Below the pieces are notes generated by a model. It saw nothing but the letters and a program-made list of their open reading frames with translations. It had not been told where the DNA came from and did not search any database. A stretch of 64,000 nt of DNA from NCBI RefSeq assembly GCF_000271845.1, contig NZ_JH719395.1:4456146-4520145 (forward strand), written 5' to 3'. This stretch comes from Rhizobium leguminosarum bv. trifolii WSM2297 (lineage in GTDB: Bacteria > Pseudomonadota > Alphaproteobacteria > Rhizobiales > Rhizobiaceae). Made by a program: the position numbers and the translations under genes. Shown here in pieces: positions 35,838 through 44,529 of the stretch. Position 1 is the stretch's first letter. Every line of letters begins with the position of its first letter.

Positions 35838-36998
35838 ATGATGGAAAAGACCGCGACACGCATCGACTGGATCGGCGGCAGTTGCCGACTGTTGAAGGCG
35901 ACGGCGGCCGAATTCGAGCGGACGCGACCCTTCGAGGGCCTGTCGATCGGCACCGGCATCCATCTGGAGCCGAAGACAGTGGCGCTCTTGATGACGCTTC
36001 GCGCTGGCGGGGCGCGTCTCGTCTGCACCGGCAATCTCAACAGCACCCAGCCTTCGACGGTCGAGTTCCTGCGTTCTCAGGGCATCACGGTTTTCGCCAC
36101 GCAGACGACCGATGCCGCCGCTCACCATCGGAGCCTCGAAGCGGTGATTGCAGAAGCGCCGGACCTGCTGCTCGACAATGGCGGCGATCTCTTCGCCATC
36201 GCGGCGGAAAAGCCCTACGCCAATCTGCGCGGCGGCACAGAGGAGACTACCTCGGGGCGCACGCGGCTGCTGCCGCTGCGCGAGCGCCTGAACATGCCGA
36301 TCCTCGTCATCAACGACAGCCCGATCAAGCAGTTCGCCGAAAATAGGCATGCGGTTGGCCAGAGCCTGTTCGAAAGCTATTTGCGCTTCACCAACCGCTC
36401 GACCAACGGCAAACCCGTGACGGTCTTCGGCTATGGCGCCTGCGGCAAGGGCACGGCCGCTTGTTTTCGCAACGCCTTTTCCACCGTCAGCGTCGTCGAT
36501 ATCGATCCGGTGGCCACACTCGAAGCCCATCTCGACGGTTTCGTCACGCCGCTCCGCGACGCGGCCATCCGCTCGGCCGATATCATCGTCACAGTGACCG
36601 GCTTTGCCGGCATCGTCACGGCGGCCGACCTGCCGCTCGTCAAGGATGGGGCGATCCTGATGAACGGCGGCCATTTCCCGCATGAGATCGATGTCGATGC
36701 CTTCCGTCGCCATCCGGATGTCGTCGGCGTCGACCGCTATGAGGCCGACCATATCGAGACTTTCCATCTCGGCGACGGCCGTTCCTTCCATGTGCTGGGC
36801 GGCGGTCATATGGCCAATCTCGCCGGCCCGCGACCGCTCGGCAACACCGTCGAATCGATGGATCTCGGCTTTACCCTTCAGGCACGCTGCCTGGAACGCA
36901 TCGCCAAGGGCGAGGCCGGCGCCGAATCCTGCATCGTGCCTGTGCCTCGTGAAATCGATGCGATGGTCGCGAACGCCTATCTCGATCTGGCACGCTAG
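35838..36998 (+). CDS. Adenosylhomocysteinase-like protein of unknown substrate
   Basis: A 386-residue protein with the SAHH architecture: L-N-S-T-Q-P-S-T-V-E-F-L, D-N-G-G-D-L, G-G-T-E-E-T-T-S-G, I-N-D-S-P-I-K-Q-F-A-E-N, then the NAD-binding V-F-G-Y-G-A-C-G-K-G, V-V-D-I-D-P, and M-N-G-G-H-F and G-G-G-H-M-A-N-L. Bona fide SAHH is 430-470 residues and ends with a K-x-x-x-Y-R-Y tail that reaches the partner NAD site; here that tail is missing. The active-site block N-D-S-x-x-K is kept, but the following aspartate is changed. AAGGAG is 5-8 bp before ATG 35838/35841. Confidence 0.75.
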   Translation: MMEKTATRIDWIGGSCRLLKATAAEFERTRPFEGLSIGTGIHLEPKTVALLMTLRAGGARLVCTGNLNSTQPSTVEFLRSQGITVFATQTTDAAAHHRSLEAVIAEAPDLLLDNGGDLFAIAAEKPYANLRGGTEETTSGRTRLLPLRERLNMPILVINDSPIKQFAENRHAVGQSLFESYLRFTNRSTNGKPVTVFGYGACGKGTAACFRNAFSTVSVVDIDPVATLEAHLDGFVTPLRDAAIRSADIIVTVTGFAGIVTAADLPLVKDGAILMNGGHFPHEIDVDAFRRHPDVVGVDRYEADHIETFHLGDGRSFHVLGGGHMANLAGPRPLGNTVESMDLGFTLQARCLERIAKGEAGAESCIVPVPREIDAMVANAYLDLAR

Positions 36999-37100
36999 AG
37001 CGGTTCAGGTTTTCACGGAAGCGCTGAACCGCTCCAACTTTTTGTTTTTACGCAATTCCGGACGGAAAACCGCTTCGCGCTTTTCCTGGAATTGCTCTAA
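36999..37100. repeat. Dispersed rhizobial intergenic palindromic repeat (best copy)
   Basis: Starts right after the SAHH-like stop. GAGCGGTTCA pairs with TGAACCGCTC, then CAATTCCGGA pairs roughly with TCCTGGAATTG, giving two hairpins. Sequence family shared with 22064-22120 and partly with 30186-30235. It may double as transcription end for the genes on both sides. Confidence 0.75.
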
Positions 37101-37115
37101 GTAGGGGCGGAGGCG

Positions 37116-38012
37116 TCAGCGCTCCCAATAGGGAACCGGGCCGTAAAGCTCCGCCAGATAATCGATGAACAGCCGCACCTTGGCCGGCAGGAACTGCCGG
37201 CTGGGATAGACGGCCGACAGCGCCACATTGTGCGAACCCTCATAGGCGGGCAGCACCTGCACCAGCCGGCCGGCTTTGAGCTCTTCGCCGATATCCCAGG
37301 TGGAGCGCAACGCGATCCCGAGACCGGCGATGACCGCCTCGCGAATCACCTCGCTGGAATTGGTGACCAGCATGCCCTCCGGCCGCAGGCTGATCATTCC
37401 GTCCGGCCCGTTCAGTCGCCAGGTGTCGCCATTATGCGCCGGCAGGCAGCGGTGATGTTTCAAATCGTCGATATCTCCAGGCTCGCCATGTGCCGCCAGA
37501 TAATCCGGCGAGGCGCAGAGCAGCCGGCGTACCGGCGCCAGCCGCCGGGCGACGAGGCTCGAATCGTTGAGCTCGGCGATGCGGACCGCCAGATCGAAGC
37601 CGCCGCCAACGATGTCGGAGAATTCGTCGGTCAGCACCAGGTTGATCGCCAGTTCCGGATGCGCCTCCATGAACGCCTTCAGATGCGGCGCGATATGCAT
37701 GCGCCCGAACGAGGTCGGCGCCGAGATTTTTAGCGTGCCGTGCATCTGCGCCGAGCGGCCTGATATGTAGAACTCCACCTCCTCAAGCCCGGCGAGAATG
37801 CCGAGAACGCGGTCATAGAAACCCTGGCCGGCCTCCGTCAGCGAGATCTGCCGCGTCGTGCGCTGCAAAAGCCGGGTGCCGAGCCGGTCCTCCAGCCGCT
37901 TGATCCGCTTGGAGACGACGGCCGGGGAAAAGCCGAGCGCGCGTCCGGCCAGCGACATGCTGCCGGTCGAAACAACCTTGGCAAAAATTTCGAGATCACC
38001 CAGATTGGTCAT
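37116..38012 (-). CDS. LysR-family regulator, divergent from glcDEF
   Basis: A 298-residue LysR protein: L-E-I-F-A-K-V-V-S-T-G-S-M-S-L-A-G-R-A-L-G-F-S-P-A-V-V-S-K-R-I helix-turn-helix and a CrgA-like effector domain. It faces glcD across 160 bp, so it is the natural candidate regulator for glycolate oxidase, although the E. coli regulator (GlcC) is of the GntR family. Confidence 0.9.
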   Translation of the reverse strand: MTNLGDLEIFAKVVSTGSMSLAGRALGFSPAVVSKRIKRLEDRLGTRLLQRTTRQISLTEAGQGFYDRVLGILAGLEEVEFYISGRSAQMHGTLKISAPTSFGRMHIAPHLKAFMEAHPELAINLVLTDEFSDIVGGGFDLAVRIAELNDSSLVARRLAPVRRLLCASPDYLAAHGEPGDIDDLKHHRCLPAHNGDTWRLNGPDGMISLRPEGMLVTNSSEVIREAVIAGLGIALRSTWDIGEELKAGRLVQVLPAYEGSHNVALSAVYPSRQFLPAKVRLFIDYLAELYGPVPYWER

Positions 38013-38172
38013 AAGGTTTTGCGACTCTTTCCCCTTTTGGCATAAGTGCTTAGCATTTGCGCCAGTTTCGGGAAAGTGCTAAGCCGGTTCATCGGCGGCG
38101 GGGAGGTTCGCGGCCGGTTTCACTGTCATTTCCTGTCGTCATTTCCGAATATCAGAGGCCAGGGAGAACGCC

Positions 38173-39612
38173 ATGTCCGACGCCATTTCGTTTCTCGCGC
38201 CGCGCGCCGATGTCCTTGCGCGGCGCTCCCAGATCGTCGCCGATCTGACCGATCTTCTGCCACCGGAATGCCTGATCCATGAGCCGCGCGAGCTGGTGCC
38301 GTTCGAGACCGACGCCTTCGTCTCCTATCGCCGCCTGCCGCTCGCCGTCGCTTTGCCGCGCACCACGGCCGAGGTTTCGGCGATCATGCGGTATTGCCAC
38401 CGCTACGGCATTCCCGTCGTGCCGCGCGGCGCCGGCACATCGCTTTCCGGCGGCGCCATTCCGCAGGAGGATGCGGTCGTGCTCGGCCTGTCGAAGATGA
38501 ACAGTATCCTCGAAATCGATCTGCCCAATCGCGTCGCCGTGGTTCAGGCCGGCGTCACCAATCTCAATATTTCCGAATCCGTGTCGGCGGACGGCTTTTT
38601 CTACGCACCCGATCCGAGTTCGCAGCTCGCCTGCACCATCGGCGGCAATATCGGCATGAATTCCGGCGGCGCCCATTGCCTGAAATACGGGGTCACCACC
38701 AACAATCTGCTCGGCGTCAAGATGGTGCTGGTCGACGGCACGGTGATCGAACTCGGCGGCAAGGCGCTGGATGCGGCAGGTTATGACCTGCTCGGCCTCG
38801 TCTGCGGCCACGAGGGCCAGCTCGGCATCGTCACCGAGGCAACGGTGCGGCTGATCGCCAAGCCGGAAGGCGCGCGCCCCGTGCTCTTCGGCTTCGAAAC
38901 GTCGGAAGAGGCAGGCGCCTGCGTTGCCGATGTCATCGCCGCCGGCATCGTGCCCGTGGCGATCGAATTCATGGACAAGCCGGCAATCGAGATCTGCGAA
39001 GCCTTTGCCCATGCCGGCTACCCCCTCGATGTCGGCGCGCTTTTGATCGTCGAGGTCGAAGGCTCGGAAGCGGAAATGGACGCCATGCTGAAGGACATTG
39101 TCGAGATCGCCCGCCGGCACGGTGTCAAGACGGTGCGCGAGTGCCAGTCGGCGACCGAGGCGGCGCTGATCTGGAAGGGCCGTAAATCCGCCTTCGGCGC
39201 CACCGGCCGCATCGCCGATTATATCTGCATGGACGGCACCGTGCCGCTCAGCCAGCTGTCGCACGTGCTGAAGAGGACTGCCGAGATCATCGATCATTAC
39301 GGCCTCAGGGTCGCCAACGTCTTCCATGCCGGCGACGGCAACATGCATCCGCTGATCCTGTTCAACGCCAACGATCCTGAGGATGCCGCCCGCGCCGAGG
39401 CCGCCGGCAACGATATCCTAAAACTCTGCGTCGATGCCGGCGGCTGCCTCACCGGCGAACATGGCGTCGGGATCGAGAAGCGCGATCTGATGCGGCATCA
39501 GTATTCCGAGGCCGACCTCGCCCAGCAGATGGCGGCGCGCGCTGCCTTCGATCCCGGCTGGCTCCTCAATCCGTCGAAAGTCTTCCCGCTCGAAGGGCGC
39601 CCCGCCGCATGA
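38173..39612 (+). CDS. glcD: Glycolate oxidase subunit GlcD (FAD-linked)
   Basis: A 479-residue FAD-binding oxidase subunit. Seen: V-V-P-R-G-A-G-T-S-L-S-G-G-A-I-P FAD motif near residue 80, G-G-N-I-G-M-N-S-G-G-A-H near 155, and the C-terminal H-A-G-D-G-N-M-H-P and L-T-G-E-H-G-V-G-I-E-K-R-D. With GlcE and GlcF it oxidises glycolate to glyoxylate at the membrane, passing electrons to the quinone chain. Its stop overlaps the glcE start by 4 bases. Confidence 0.95.
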   Translation: MSDAISFLAPRADVLARRSQIVADLTDLLPPECLIHEPRELVPFETDAFVSYRRLPLAVALPRTTAEVSAIMRYCHRYGIPVVPRGAGTSLSGGAIPQEDAVVLGLSKMNSILEIDLPNRVAVVQAGVTNLNISESVSADGFFYAPDPSSQLACTIGGNIGMNSGGAHCLKYGVTTNNLLGVKMVLVDGTVIELGGKALDAAGYDLLGLVCGHEGQLGIVTEATVRLIAKPEGARPVLFGFETSEEAGACVADVIAAGIVPVAIEFMDKPAIEICEAFAHAGYPLDVGALLIVEVEGSEAEMDAMLKDIVEIARRHGVKTVRECQSATEAALIWKGRKSAFGATGRIADYICMDGTVPLSQLSHVLKRTAEIIDHYGLRVANVFHAGDGNMHPLILFNANDPEDAARAEAAGNDILKLCVDAGGCLTGEHGVGIEKRDLMRHQYSEADLAQQMAARAAFDPGWLLNPSKVFPLEGRPAA

Positions 39613-40808
39613 TCGATCTGATGCCGACCAGCGAGGAACAGGCGGCGGCGATCGTCCTCTCACATGCAGAGACGAACCGGCCGCTCGCGGTCTGTGGCGG
39701 CGATACACGCTCGGGTTTCGGCAATGCCGTTGCATCAGAAGACCGGCTTCGATCGACCAGGCTTTCCGGCATCGTCGCCTACAATCCGGGCGAAATGGTC
39801 ATGACAGTGCGATCGGGTACGCCGCTTGCCGAGGTCGAGGCGGTGCTGACCGAAAACGGCCAGATGCTCGCCTTCGAGCCGATGGATCACCGCCCTGTGA
39901 TGCGCAGGTCGGGCGAGCCGACCATCGGCGGCGTCTTTGCCGCCAATGTCTCCGGCCCGCGTCGGCTCATTGCCGGCGCTGCCCGCGACAGCCTGCTCGG
40001 AGTCCGTTTCGTCAATGGCAAGGGCGAAATTATCAGAGCCGGCGGCCGGGTGATGAAGAATGTCACCGGCCTCGATCTGGTCAAGCTGATCGCCGGCTCG
40101 CATGGCACGCTGGGTTTCCTCACCGAAGTCACCTTCCGGGTGCCGCCGCGCCCGAAGACGGAACAGACGGTGGTTCTCTCCGGCCTCAACGACGCCGAGG
40201 CGGCCAACGCCATGGCGGCGGCGATGGCGCTGCCGGTCGAAGTCTCCGGTGCCGCCCACCTGCCGCTGACGGTGACGTGGAAATTCCTCTCCGGCAAATT
40301 GCCGGAGGGCGAGGCGACGGTTCTGCGCATCGAAGGTCTGCCGGGCTCGGTCGACGTGCGCATCGAAAAGTTGGTAGCGTCCATGTCGGCCTTTGCGACG
40401 GTCACCCGGCTGGAGCAGCCGGAAAGCCGCAGGCTCTGGCAGGAAATCCGCGACGTGCTGCCCTATGCCGATGGCACGACGCGCCCGGTCTGGCGCGTCT
40501 CGGTCGCCCCCGGCACCGGTCATCAACTGGTCGCAGCCCTGCGCCTCGAAGCCGGCGTCGACGCCTTCTATGATTGGCAGGGCGGTCTCGTCTGGATGCG
40601 CATGGAGGCGGGCCCCGAAGCCGAGCTGGTCCGCCGCTTCATCAAGGCACTCGGCGGCGGCCATGCGACGCTGATCCGGGCGTCGGAGCAGGCGAGGGCG
40701 GTGACTGCGGCGTTTCATCCCGAGCCCGAGGCGGTGGCGATGTTGTCGCGGCGGGTGAAGGAGAAGTTCGATCCGGCGGGGATCTTCAATCCGGGGAAGA
40801 TGGGGTGA
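39609..40808 (+). CDS. glcE: Glycolate oxidase subunit GlcE
   Basis: A 399-residue FAD-domain protein with V-C-G-G-D-T-R-S-G-F-G-N, P-T-I-G-G-V-F-A-A-N-V-S-G-P-R and V-M-K-N-V-T-G-L-D-L-V-K-L, and C-terminal F-D-P-A-G-I-F-N-P-G-K-M. It overlaps glcD by ATGA. The usual tight spacing to glcF is replaced by a 247-bp palindromic repeat region. Confidence 0.94.
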   Translation: MIDLMPTSEEQAAAIVLSHAETNRPLAVCGGDTRSGFGNAVASEDRLRSTRLSGIVAYNPGEMVMTVRSGTPLAEVEAVLTENGQMLAFEPMDHRPVMRRSGEPTIGGVFAANVSGPRRLIAGAARDSLLGVRFVNGKGEIIRAGGRVMKNVTGLDLVKLIAGSHGTLGFLTEVTFRVPPRPKTEQTVVLSGLNDAEAANAMAAAMALPVEVSGAAHLPLTVTWKFLSGKLPEGEATVLRIEGLPGSVDVRIEKLVASMSAFATVTRLEQPESRRLWQEIRDVLPYADGTTRPVWRVSVAPGTGHQLVAALRLEAGVDAFYDWQGGLVWMRMEAGPEAELVRRFIKALGGGHATLIRASEQARAVTAAFHPEPEAVAMLSRRVKEKFDPAGIFNPGKMG

Positions 40809-40830
40809 AGAGATGAGTTTGTGTGCGGGT

Positions 40831-41008
40831 TACCCCCCTCTGTCCTGCCGGACATCTCCCCCACAAGGAGGGAGATTGGCAAGAGGTTGGATCACCGGTC
40901 CCTCTTTACCGTATCGAAGTATTTCCACGGTCGTTGTTTGGAGAAACCGTTGCGCCTATCTGATCTCCCCCCTTGTGGGGGAGATGGCCGGCAGGACAGA
41001 GGGGGGTG
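40831..41008. repeat. RIME-like palindromic repeat inside the glcDEF operon
   Basis: A large inverted repeat: the left arm (about 40832-40880; CCTCTGTCCTGCCGGACATC then CTCCCCCACAAGG) pairs with the right arm (about 40962-41007; CCTTGTGGGGGAGATGGCCG then GCAGGACAGAGG). This sequence type is common between genes in Rhizobium (rhizobium intergenic mosaic elements). It lies between glcE and glcF. Confidence 0.85.
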
Positions 41009-41055
41009 CCACACACTCAACTCCCGACATCCTCCCAAAGCGGAGGCCCCGCTAG

Positions 41056-42366
41056 ATGCAAACCAACTTCACCCCGGCCCAACTCGCTGATCCCCATGTC
41101 GCCGAATCCGAGCAGATCCTGCGCAAATGTGTCCATTGCGGTTTCTGCACCGCCACCTGTCCCACCTATGTGACGCTCGGCAACGAGCTCGACAGCCCGC
41201 GCGGCCGGATCTACCTGATCAAGGACATGCTGGAAAACGGCCGGCCGGCCGATGCCGAGGTCGTCACCCATATCGACCGCTGTCTCTCCTGCCTTGCCTG
41301 CGTCACCACCTGTCCGTCGGGCGTCGATTATATGCACCTGGTCGATCACGCCCGCGCCCATATTGAAAAGACCTACAAGCGGCCGCTGATGAACCGGCTG
41401 ACGCGCGCCATCCTTGCCGCGGTGCTGCCCTATCCCGGCCGTTTTCGCCTGGCGCTCAAGCTCGCCCGCCTCGGCCGGCCCTTTGCCGGCCTGATGCGCG
41501 GGGCGGCACTCAAACCCTTTGCCGCCATGCTGGCGCTCGCGCCGCGTCGCATCCCCGCTGTTTCAGATTTCGCAAAACCCGGCAGCTACCCGCCCGAGAC
41601 GGAACGGCGCGGCCGTGTCGCCATGCTTTCCGGCTGTGCCCAGCCGGTACTCGACCCCGGCATCAATGCGGCGGCGATCCGGCTGCTGACCCGGCTCGGT
41701 GTCGAGGTCGTGTTGCCGGAAGGCGAGGTCTGCTGCGGTTCGCTGGTTCATCACATGGGGCGCGCCGAACAGGCGCTCGCCAGCGCCCGGGCCAATGTCG
41801 ATGTCTGGACGCGCGAGATCGACGGGCAGGGGCTCGATGCGATCATCATCACCGCCTCTGGCTGCGGCACGACGATCAAGGACTACGGCCATATGCTGCG
41901 CCTCGAACCCGCATATGCCGCAAAAGCGGCGAGGGTCTCGGCACTCGCCAAGGACGTGACCGAATATCTCGCAACGATCGAGCTGCCGGCGCATATGCCG
42001 AGGGGCGTTACCGTCGCCTATCACTCCGCCTGTTCGATGCAGCACGGCCAGCGCATCACGCTGGCGCCGAAGCAATTGCTGAAGGCGGCCGGTTTTACCG
42101 TGCGTGATCCCGCCGAAGGTCATCTCTGCTGCGGCTCGGCCGGCACCTATAACATCATGCAGCCGGAAATCTCGGCGGCACTGAAGGCACGCAAGGTCAA
42201 GAACATCGAAGCCACCAAGGCCGATGTCATCGCCACCGGCAATATCGGTTGCATCACCCAGATCGCCACTGGCACCGGCATGCCGATCCTGCATACGGTC
42301 GAGCTGCTCGACTGGGCTTATGGCGGTGCTGTGCCGGAAAAATTAAGAGATTTACCGTTAGGCTGA
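41056..42366 (+). CDS. glcF: Glycolate oxidase iron-sulfur subunit GlcF
   Basis: A 436-residue subunit with two 4Fe-4S clusters, C-V-H-C-G-F-C-T-A-T-C-P near residue 25 and C-L-S-C-L-A-C-V-T-T-C-P near 78, followed by two CCG domains (G-E-V-C-C-G-S-L and G-H-L-C-C-G-S-A-G with preceding G-C-A-Q-P and Y-H-S-A-C-S). Third subunit of glycolate oxidase; transfers electrons to the quinone pool. No ribosome site stronger than AAAGCGGAGG is seen before ATG 41056. Confidence 0.95.
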   Translation: MQTNFTPAQLADPHVAESEQILRKCVHCGFCTATCPTYVTLGNELDSPRGRIYLIKDMLENGRPADAEVVTHIDRCLSCLACVTTCPSGVDYMHLVDHARAHIEKTYKRPLMNRLTRAILAAVLPYPGRFRLALKLARLGRPFAGLMRGAALKPFAAMLALAPRRIPAVSDFAKPGSYPPETERRGRVAMLSGCAQPVLDPGINAAAIRLLTRLGVEVVLPEGEVCCGSLVHHMGRAEQALASARANVDVWTREIDGQGLDAIIITASGCGTTIKDYGHMLRLEPAYAAKAARVSALAKDVTEYLATIELPAHMPRGVTVAYHSACSMQHGQRITLAPKQLLKAAGFTVRDPAEGHLCCGSAGTYNIMQPEISAALKARKVKNIEATKADVIATGNIGCITQIATGTGMPILHTVELLDWAYGGAVPEKLRDLPLG

Positions 42367-42405
42367 CGTGAAAGGCCCATCGGGCCGGTCTCGGGAGTTT
42401 AGACG

Positions 42406-42846
42406 ATGTGGCGGGGAATGATCGTATTTGCTGGACTGCTCGGTGCGGCGGGCGCCGCCCATGCCGACAGCCGTTTTTTCTGTTCCGCCGATGACACGCA
42501 AGCGCGCTTCACGCTCGAAAGTGGTTTCACCAGCGGTGCCGGCCACAAGCTCAACCATTTTCGCGGCGCACTTGTTGTGAAGGATGCCGCCCAATCGAGG
42601 ACGTTCGGAAAACGCGTGTTCGAATCGCAGCACCTGACCAACCATTGGTCGCGGGATGGTGAGCTGCTGATGGAAGTCGTCGACGGGGGTGAAGACGATA
42701 CTGGTGGGGCAACGCTCGATCTGGTGGTGGTTGCCGGCGAACGCGGCAAGACGGCCGCAAATTTCAGCGGCACCTATTCCCTGACAATCGAAGGTGGCGA
42801 AAAACCCTATGCCGTCGAGGGCAAGGTCAGCTGCGGCACGAAATAA
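42406..42846 (+). CDS. Small exported protein of unknown function
   Basis: A 146-residue protein with a clear Sec signal (M-W-R-G-M-I-V-F-A-G-L-L-G-A-A-G-A-A-H-A-D, cut after AHA). The mature part is beta-rich, with single cysteines near both ends (R-F-F-C-S-A, V-S-C-G-T-K) that could form a disulfide. No domain recognised. It follows glcF by 39 bp and may be in the same transcript. Confidence 0.8.
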   Translation: MWRGMIVFAGLLGAAGAAHADSRFFCSADDTQARFTLESGFTSGAGHKLNHFRGALVVKDAAQSRTFGKRVFESQHLTNHWSRDGELLMEVVDGGEDDTGGATLDLVVVAGERGKTAANFSGTYSLTIEGGEKPYAVEGKVSCGTK

Positions 42847-42903
42847 AGCAAAAGCCAAGTCGATAGCGCCGCGCTCCAATCGGACGCGCGGCGCTCGATT
42901 CAA

Positions 42904-43578
42904 TTACCAGTGGAACGATACGCCGACGTTGACGGCATTGGTGAAGATGTTGGTCTTCAGGTCCACGCCGCTGTCGATCGGAACGTCGACGCGCGAATAG
43001 GTGCCCTTGTATTCGACGAAGGTCGACCAGCGATCGGTCACCTTGAAGTCGACGCCGGCCTGAGCCTGCAGCGTCACGCCGCCGAATTCATAGGCCCAGG
43101 TCTTGCCTTCAGGGCGAATCACTTCGACATGCGGAATGTTCACGCCGACACCGGCGCCGAGATAGGGCGTCCAGCGGCGGGTCGGATCCTGGAAGCGATA
43201 AAGACCGTTCACGGTGAGCAGGTTCAGGCCGTCGGTGAACTCGAAATGCGACCAGCCGGTCTTGGCGAGCGTATCGTCGTCGGCGTAGACCTTGTCATGG
43301 GTGTAATCGAGCGAAATACCCCAGTTCGGCTTGTTGAAATTCTCCAGCCACCAGGTGACGCGGCCGCCGTAGTAAGGCGGGCTGCCGAAGGACTTGCCTT
43401 CCCAGCCAGCGGTGAAATGCGTGCCGTCGGAGAGATCGACGCCGCTGTGCGGTGCCGTCTGATAGCCGCCGTAAATGGAGAACTGCAGGTCTTCCGCCGA
43501 GGCGGAGGCTGCCGAACAGATCGTGAAAAATGCGATGCCCGCAAGCAGGGAAACGGACGAGCGCAGCCCATATGTCAT
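42904..43578 (-). CDS. Outer-membrane beta-barrel protein, probable lipid A oxidase (LpxQ-like)
   Basis: A 224-residue protein with a Sec signal (…TICSAASASA-ED) and alternating amphipathic strands ending in aromatic W (V-G-V-S-F-H-W), typical of an 8-stranded outer-membrane barrel. The Y-G-G-Y-Q-T-A-P-H-S, G-W-E-G-K-S-F and P-P-Y-Y-G-G-R-V-T-W-W-L blocks resemble, as I recall them, the rhizobial lipid A oxidase LpxQ, which turns the proximal glucosamine of lipid A into 2-aminogluconate; length also fits. The LpxQ identity is from memory and not certain; a generic barrel is the safe call. Confidence 0.65.
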   Translation of the reverse strand: MTYGLRSSVSLLAGIAFFTICSAASASAEDLQFSIYGGYQTAPHSGVDLSDGTHFTAGWEGKSFGSPPYYGGRVTWWLENFNKPNWGISLDYTHDKVYADDDTLAKTGWSHFEFTDGLNLLTVNGLYRFQDPTRRWTPYLGAGVGVNIPHVEVIRPEGKTWAYEFGGVTLQAQAGVDFKVTDRWSTFVEYKGTYSRVDVPIDSGVDLKTNIFTNAVNVGVSFHW

Positions 43579-43658
43579 TGAATAGCCCCGATATTGCAAA
43601 TATGTCGACTCTAAGGCTGGTGTGCCAGCTTTCCGCCGCAAAGTCTAAGAAAAATAAA

Positions 43659-43678
43659 AGGCGCGACGAAAAGCGCCT
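43659..43678 (-). terminator. Terminator after the first L,D-transpeptidase
   Basis: AGGCGC pairs with GCGCCT around GACGAAAA; on the minus strand it is followed by TTTTATTTTTC, and on the plus strand by ATCATTTTTTT, so it may work in both directions. It lies between the transpeptidase stop (43702) and the barrel-protein start (43578). Confidence 0.75.
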
Positions 43679-43701
43679 ATCATTTTTTTCTAAAGTGTTG
43701 C

Positions 43702-44394
43702 TCAGCCGCCGAAAAGCGTGCGCAGCACGTCGATACCCCTGTCCTCGAACGCGACGTTGCCCTGCCGATTGCCGGGGCCGATGACGATCACTTTGGTGCC
43801 GACAGGCGCGCGATCGTAAAGATGCGTCACGTCTTCGTTCATCATCCGGATGCAGCCGGAGGACATGTTGAGGCCGATCGTCCAGGGCTGGTTGGTGCCG
43901 TGGATACGGAAGATGGTGTCGCGGCCGCCCTGGTAGAGATACATGGCGCGGGCGCCGAGCGGATTGTCCTCGCCGCCTTCCTGATAGGCGGGAATGATGT
44001 GGCCCTTGGCGGCTTCGCGGCGGCGCATCTCGGCCGGCGGCGTCCATGCCGGCCATTCGGCCTTGCGCCCGATCTTGACGACGCCCGACCAGCCGAAGCC
44101 GTCGCGGCCGACGCCGATGCCGTAGCGGGTGGCGCGGTTGTTGCCCTCGATGAGATAGAGATATTTGTTGTTGGTATCGATAATGACGGTGCCTGCCGCT
44201 TCCGTCGTCACCAGGCGCACTTTCTTGCGCTTGAATTCCGGCTTCACGTATTTCGGCATCTGCGCGACACGCACGACCTGTGCCGGGCGCTGCGCGCTGT
44301 CAGGAGTAGAGCCGGCGGGTGCAGCCAAGGCTGATGTAGACATCAAGGACAGGACAAGTCCGGCCGCAGCCAGACCCGGCATCAATTTGATCAT
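43702..44394 (-). CDS. L,D-transpeptidase (YkuD domain), copy 1
   Basis: A 230-residue exported enzyme: Sec signal (…LMSTSALAA), a linker, then the YkuD domain with I-H-G-T-N-Q-P-W and the catalytic S-S-G-C-I-R-M-M-N-E-D near residue 190. Such enzymes make 3-3 cross-links in peptidoglycan or anchor proteins to it. It is a close paralogue of the next gene, in the same direction (136 bp apart). Confidence 0.93.
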   Translation of the reverse strand: MIKLMPGLAAAGLVLSLMSTSALAAPAGSTPDSAQRPAQVVRVAQMPKYVKPEFKRKKVRLVTTEAAGTVIIDTNNKYLYLIEGNNRATRYGIGVGRDGFGWSGVVKIGRKAEWPAWTPPAEMRRREAAKGHIIPAYQEGGEDNPLGARAMYLYQGGRDTIFRIHGTNQPWTIGLNMSSGCIRMMNEDVTHLYDRAPVGTKVIVIGPGNRQGNVAFEDRGIDVLRTLFGG

Positions 44395-44486
44395 GATCGA
44401 TTCCCCTCAAGCAAATCCGCCCGAAGCTACATGAACTTCTGCCCGATTCAAGATCGGCGTCGCCGGATAAAGCAATTTTGGAGAGT

Positions 44487-44510
44487 GGAGCCGCCTGTTC
44501 TTGCGGCTCC
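44487..44510 (-). terminator. Hairpin after the second L,D-transpeptidase
   Basis: GGAGCCGC and GCGGCTCC form a perfect 8-bp stem 20 bases beyond the stop of the second transpeptidase. The following T-run is poor, so termination is only likely. Confidence 0.45.
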
Positions 44511-44529
44511 CGATGTAATTGCGCCACCA

